From the NCBI GenBank assembly GCA_016938135.1, contig JAFGVD010000017.1, forward strand, positions 1 to 53,749: a stretch of DNA of 53,749 bases, written 5' to 3'. This document shows positions 51,655 to 53,749 of the stretch, one piece after another; position 1 is the stretch's first letter, and each line of letters opens with the position of its first letter. The DNA comes from Coriobacteriia bacterium (GTDB lineage Bacteria > Actinomycetota > Coriobacteriia > Anaerosomatales > Anaerosomataceae). A program made the translations under genes and the position numbers. A model generated the notes under the pieces. The model had not been told where the DNA came from. It searched no databases and saw only the letters and a list, made by a program, of their open reading frames with translations.

Positions 51655-53279
51655 GCGCCCGCCGCCTCAAGCAGACGTGCAGCGACCTGCTTCTTGCGCG
51701 AGAGCACGCCATCCATCCACGCGGACCCATTAGCAAGTGAGACCCCTAGGCCTCTCTCGGCTATGCGCGTTCTTCCCTCTGCCACGATCTCGCTCCCCTC
51801 GGCAACGACATCGGTCACCATCAAGAGTACCAGGTCATAGCGGCGCGCCTCTCGCATCGCGCGCATCGCACCGACGATCTCATCACGATGCTCCAATATC
51901 TCGGCCGCGTCCACGGTCTCGACCTGGCCGACCGCGATGACAGAATCGCCGATGCGGTACTCCTTGAGGTCCGCGCTGAGGGCCCTTTCCGCCGAGAAGG
52001 TCTCATAAGCGGACCGGGCTCTGAACATCTCCATGCCGAACTCGAGCGGCTCCAGCTTCAGCTGTCCCGCAAGGCGCTCAGCCACGGCACGATCCACCGC
52101 AGTGGCCGTCGGCGACTTGAGCAGCACGGTATCGGTAAGGACCGCCGAGAGAAGCAGCCCGGCCACGGCTACCGGGATATCGACGCCCAGCTCGCGATAT
52201 CGCTCGGCGACGATCGTCGCTGTGGATCCCACAGGCATATTGAGGAACAGGATCGGAGCCGCCGTCTGGATATCACCCACACGATGGTGATCCACTATCT
52301 CGATGACCGCTGCCTCTTCGGCACCAGGGGCGGACTGCGCGAGCTCGTTATGGTCGAGCAGCACGATCCGTCGGCGCATCCCTCGCGCCAGGTTGGTGCG
52401 CGTAATCATACCCAGCAGCTTGCCCTCGTCGTCCACGACGACCGCTTCACGATGGGGGGACTCCACAAGATCCTCGGCCACCTCGGACAGAAGCATGTCG
52501 GGACCCACCAAGAGGAGGCTGGTGTCCATGATCTCTCCCACGGTGTGGCTCAAGTTCACGAGACGCGCGGTAGCGTAGGTGTCGTGCGGCGACGAGATCA
52601 CCGAGACGCCCCTGTCCGCCGCCAGTTCGTTGACGCCGTCTTCGGGGGTCGCACCGCCTGTCACGATCAGACACGCGACGCCGGCCTCGACAGCCATCGG
52701 CTGCGTCCGTACACGGTCACCCACGATCAGCGTATCCCCCGGCTTGATGTAGGTGCGCATCGTTTCCGGCTCCATCGCGCCGATAAGCACGCCTCCTGAA
52801 AGAATCGATGCGGGATCTCCCTGCAAGACCCTGCCGCCAAGCGCCAGCGCCAGCTGACCGACGGTCACGGGGAGTTCGGTGAAGTCGGCTACGTCGGTCT
52901 CCTCGATGTAGCGCTCGGCAAGAATGCTTACATTGACCAGTCCTCGCACCACTCCATCGTCATCGATGACAGGGAGCGCACGAACGCCATGCTCGCGCAT
53001 GAGCCGACCCGCGACAAGCATGTTCTCATCAGGGGCCACCGAGATGACATCGTCGGCCATGACGTCACGGACGCGCGTCCGGACATGTGTTATCTCGGCG
53101 GGTAGATCGACGCCAAAGCGCTCGAACACCCACGCGGTCTCGGGAGGAACGGGGCCAAGACGCGCGGGGACGTAGACGTTGTCAGCGTCGGTCCGGTTCT
53201 TGAGATGCGCATATGCCACCGCGGAACAGATCGAGTCATTGTCCGGATTGCGGTGCCCGAAGACGAGGACAGGCCCCAT
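51651..53279 (-). CDS. Manganese-type (DHH) inorganic pyrophosphatase with CBS and DRTGG domains
   Basis: A family II pyrophosphatase of 542 residues whose catalytic DHH domain is split by a regulatory insert. FGHRNPDNDSICSA opens the active site; a CBS pair (MADDVISVAPDENML and related) and a DRTGG domain occupy about 70-300; then IVDHHRVGD and AVLTDTVLLKSPTAT resume the catalytic site, followed by the DHHA2 domain. In related enzymes AMP, ADP or diadenosine polyphosphates bind the CBS-DRTGG part and set activity. The ATG at 53279 follows GGGAG at five bases. It is coupled to the PAP2 gene, and both release phosphate. Confidence 0.94.
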   Translation of the reverse strand: MGPVLVFGHRNPDNDSICSAVAYAHLKNRTDADNVYVPARLGPVPPETAWVFERFGVDLPAEITHVRTRVRDVMADDVISVAPDENMLVAGRLMREHGVRALPVIDDDGVVRGLVNVSILAERYIEETDVADFTELPVTVGQLALALGGRVLQGDPASILSGGVLIGAMEPETMRTYIKPGDTLIVGDRVRTQPMAVEAGVACLIVTGGATPEDGVNELAADRGVSVISSPHDTYATARLVNLSHTVGEIMDTSLLLVGPDMLLSEVAEDLVESPHREAVVVDDEGKLLGMITRTNLARGMRRRIVLLDHNELAQSAPGAEEAAVIEIVDHHRVGDIQTAAPILFLNMPVGSTATIVAERYRELGVDIPVAVAGLLLSAVLTDTVLLKSPTATAVDRAVAERLAGQLKLEPLEFGMEMFRARSAYETFSAERALSADLKEYRIGDSVIAVGQVETVDAAEILEHRDEIVGAMRAMREARRYDLVLLMVTDVVAEGSEIVAEGRTRIAERGLGVSLANGSAWMDGVLSRKKQVAARLLEAAGA

Positions 53280-53314
53280 CGTCACTCCCTTCGCGGCATG
53301 ACTGCCGCCAAGAA

Positions 53315-53749
53315 TCACTCGACTTTACGTATGGGAGCGTACCCCATCAGAAGGTTCTTCGTCCCGGCCTGTCCGCCGAAACGGATCTTGATGCGGTCGC
53401 CCTTTACCTCGAGCACCTTGCCCCGGCCGAACGTCTTGTGGTCCACGGAGTCCCCTACCGCAAGCGACACGTTCTCCTTCGGGCTCTCCTCACGACGTCG
53501 ACCGGAGCCGAAGACGCGACCCTCGGAGCCGGAGGTACCCGCTGTGAACCCATTGGACCAGCGGACCGACCCGCCACGGTCGCCCCTCCCGCGTCCGGGT
53601 GCGCCCGCTCCAAAGCCGGCGGATCCGACGCCCTCGGTGCGCAAGCACTCATCGGGCACCTCGGCGATGAACCTGCTGGGCGGGTTGTACTGCGACTGAC
53701 CGAACGGAGAGCGGGTGTTGGCGTGCGTCAGATAGAGTCGCTAGCGTGC
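53315..53749 (-). CDS. pcrA: C-terminal end of a PcrA/UvrD-type DNA helicase, partial
   Basis: The gene enters from the right edge. The visible part reads RLYLTHANTRSPFGQSQYNPPSRF, the end of helicase domain 2B/2A, then a Gly/Arg-rich disordered linker (GAGAPGRGRGDRGG). It ends with the tudor-like PcrA C-terminus (VGDSVDHKTFGRGKVLEV ... GYAPIRKVE), which contacts RNA polymerase in Bacillus. A TAG lies in frame at 53743-53741, where relatives have Glu in ARERLYLTHA; see the finding. The stop at 53315 is 36 bases before the pyrophosphatase start. Confidence 0.85.

Noticed and set aside
1-53749. CRISPR arrays, insertion sequences, prophage or integron features
   Set aside because: I saw no regularly spaced repeats, transposase or integrase frames, or attachment-site duplications next to tRNA genes.

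Overview
The window is a high-GC bacterial chromosome segment with dense, often translationally coupled operons. No insertion sequence, phage, CRISPR array, rRNA or tRNA gene is visible. The gene set points to a deep-branching, probably anaerobic or microaerophilic actinobacterium, perhaps Coriobacteriia-like: a 6C-type RNA, Ku/LigD end joining, a GlnR-like operator, methanogen-type homocysteine synthesis, a selenocysteine peroxiredoxin and TorD/MoaE-like molybdoenzyme accessories. This assignment is an inference from gene content; no marker gene settles it.

Layout. 1-1225: the 5' end of a UPF0280 gene, divergent from a ferritin-like/GGDEF protein. 1230-3502: lipA and lpdA. 3675-6122: a polar amino acid ABC importer with its promoter. 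6216-7853: a membrane PAS-GGDEF protein. 7857-8996: TorD-like and MoaE-like genes. 9085-15379: a methionine operon with its own promoter and a Met-specific T-box, encoding homocysteine synthesis (COG1900 plus NIL-ferredoxin), a small membrane protein, MetH without its reactivation domain, MetV and MetF. 15409-21090: NUDIX, EamA, SHOCT and a heterodimeric ABC exporter. 21112-32874: a long minus-strand run containing ligD, ku, a CaCA exchanger, apgM, nhaA, a small membrane protein and a tightly coupled four-gene set (TudS/DUF523-like, N-formylglutamate amidohydrolase-like, MATCAP/QEGLA-type peptidase, glutathione-synthetase-like ATP-grasp). 32943-38394: thrC, small proteins, a tocopherol-cyclase-like protein, crcB, an HTH/PBP-like regulator and a probably truncated secreted protein. 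38404-41448: divergent glnA and a stand-alone glutamate-synthase FMN domain around a GlnR-type box. 41541-44733: an MFS transporter, an SDR preceded by a perfect 18-bp inverted repeat, the selenocysteine peroxiredoxin and the 6C RNA. 44756-50974: pstSCAB divergent from its two-component system, with Pho-box-like repeats between them. 50971-53749: a PAP2 phosphatase, a CBS/DRTGG pyrophosphatase and the 3' end of a PcrA/UvrD helicase with an unexpected in-frame stop.

How the genes work together. The clearest physiology is sulfur and one-carbon metabolism: sulfide is built into homocysteine and then methylated from methyl-THF, and the whole operon responds to uncharged tRNA-Met. Nitrogen (glnA with the glutamate-synthase-like gene) and phosphate (pst with its sensor pair) each have a recognisable cis-site. 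The four-gene coupled cluster at 28631-32874 is the best candidate for an undescribed system: it pairs an amino-acid or peptide ligase fold with a carboxypeptidase fold, like the tubulin tyrosination cycle.
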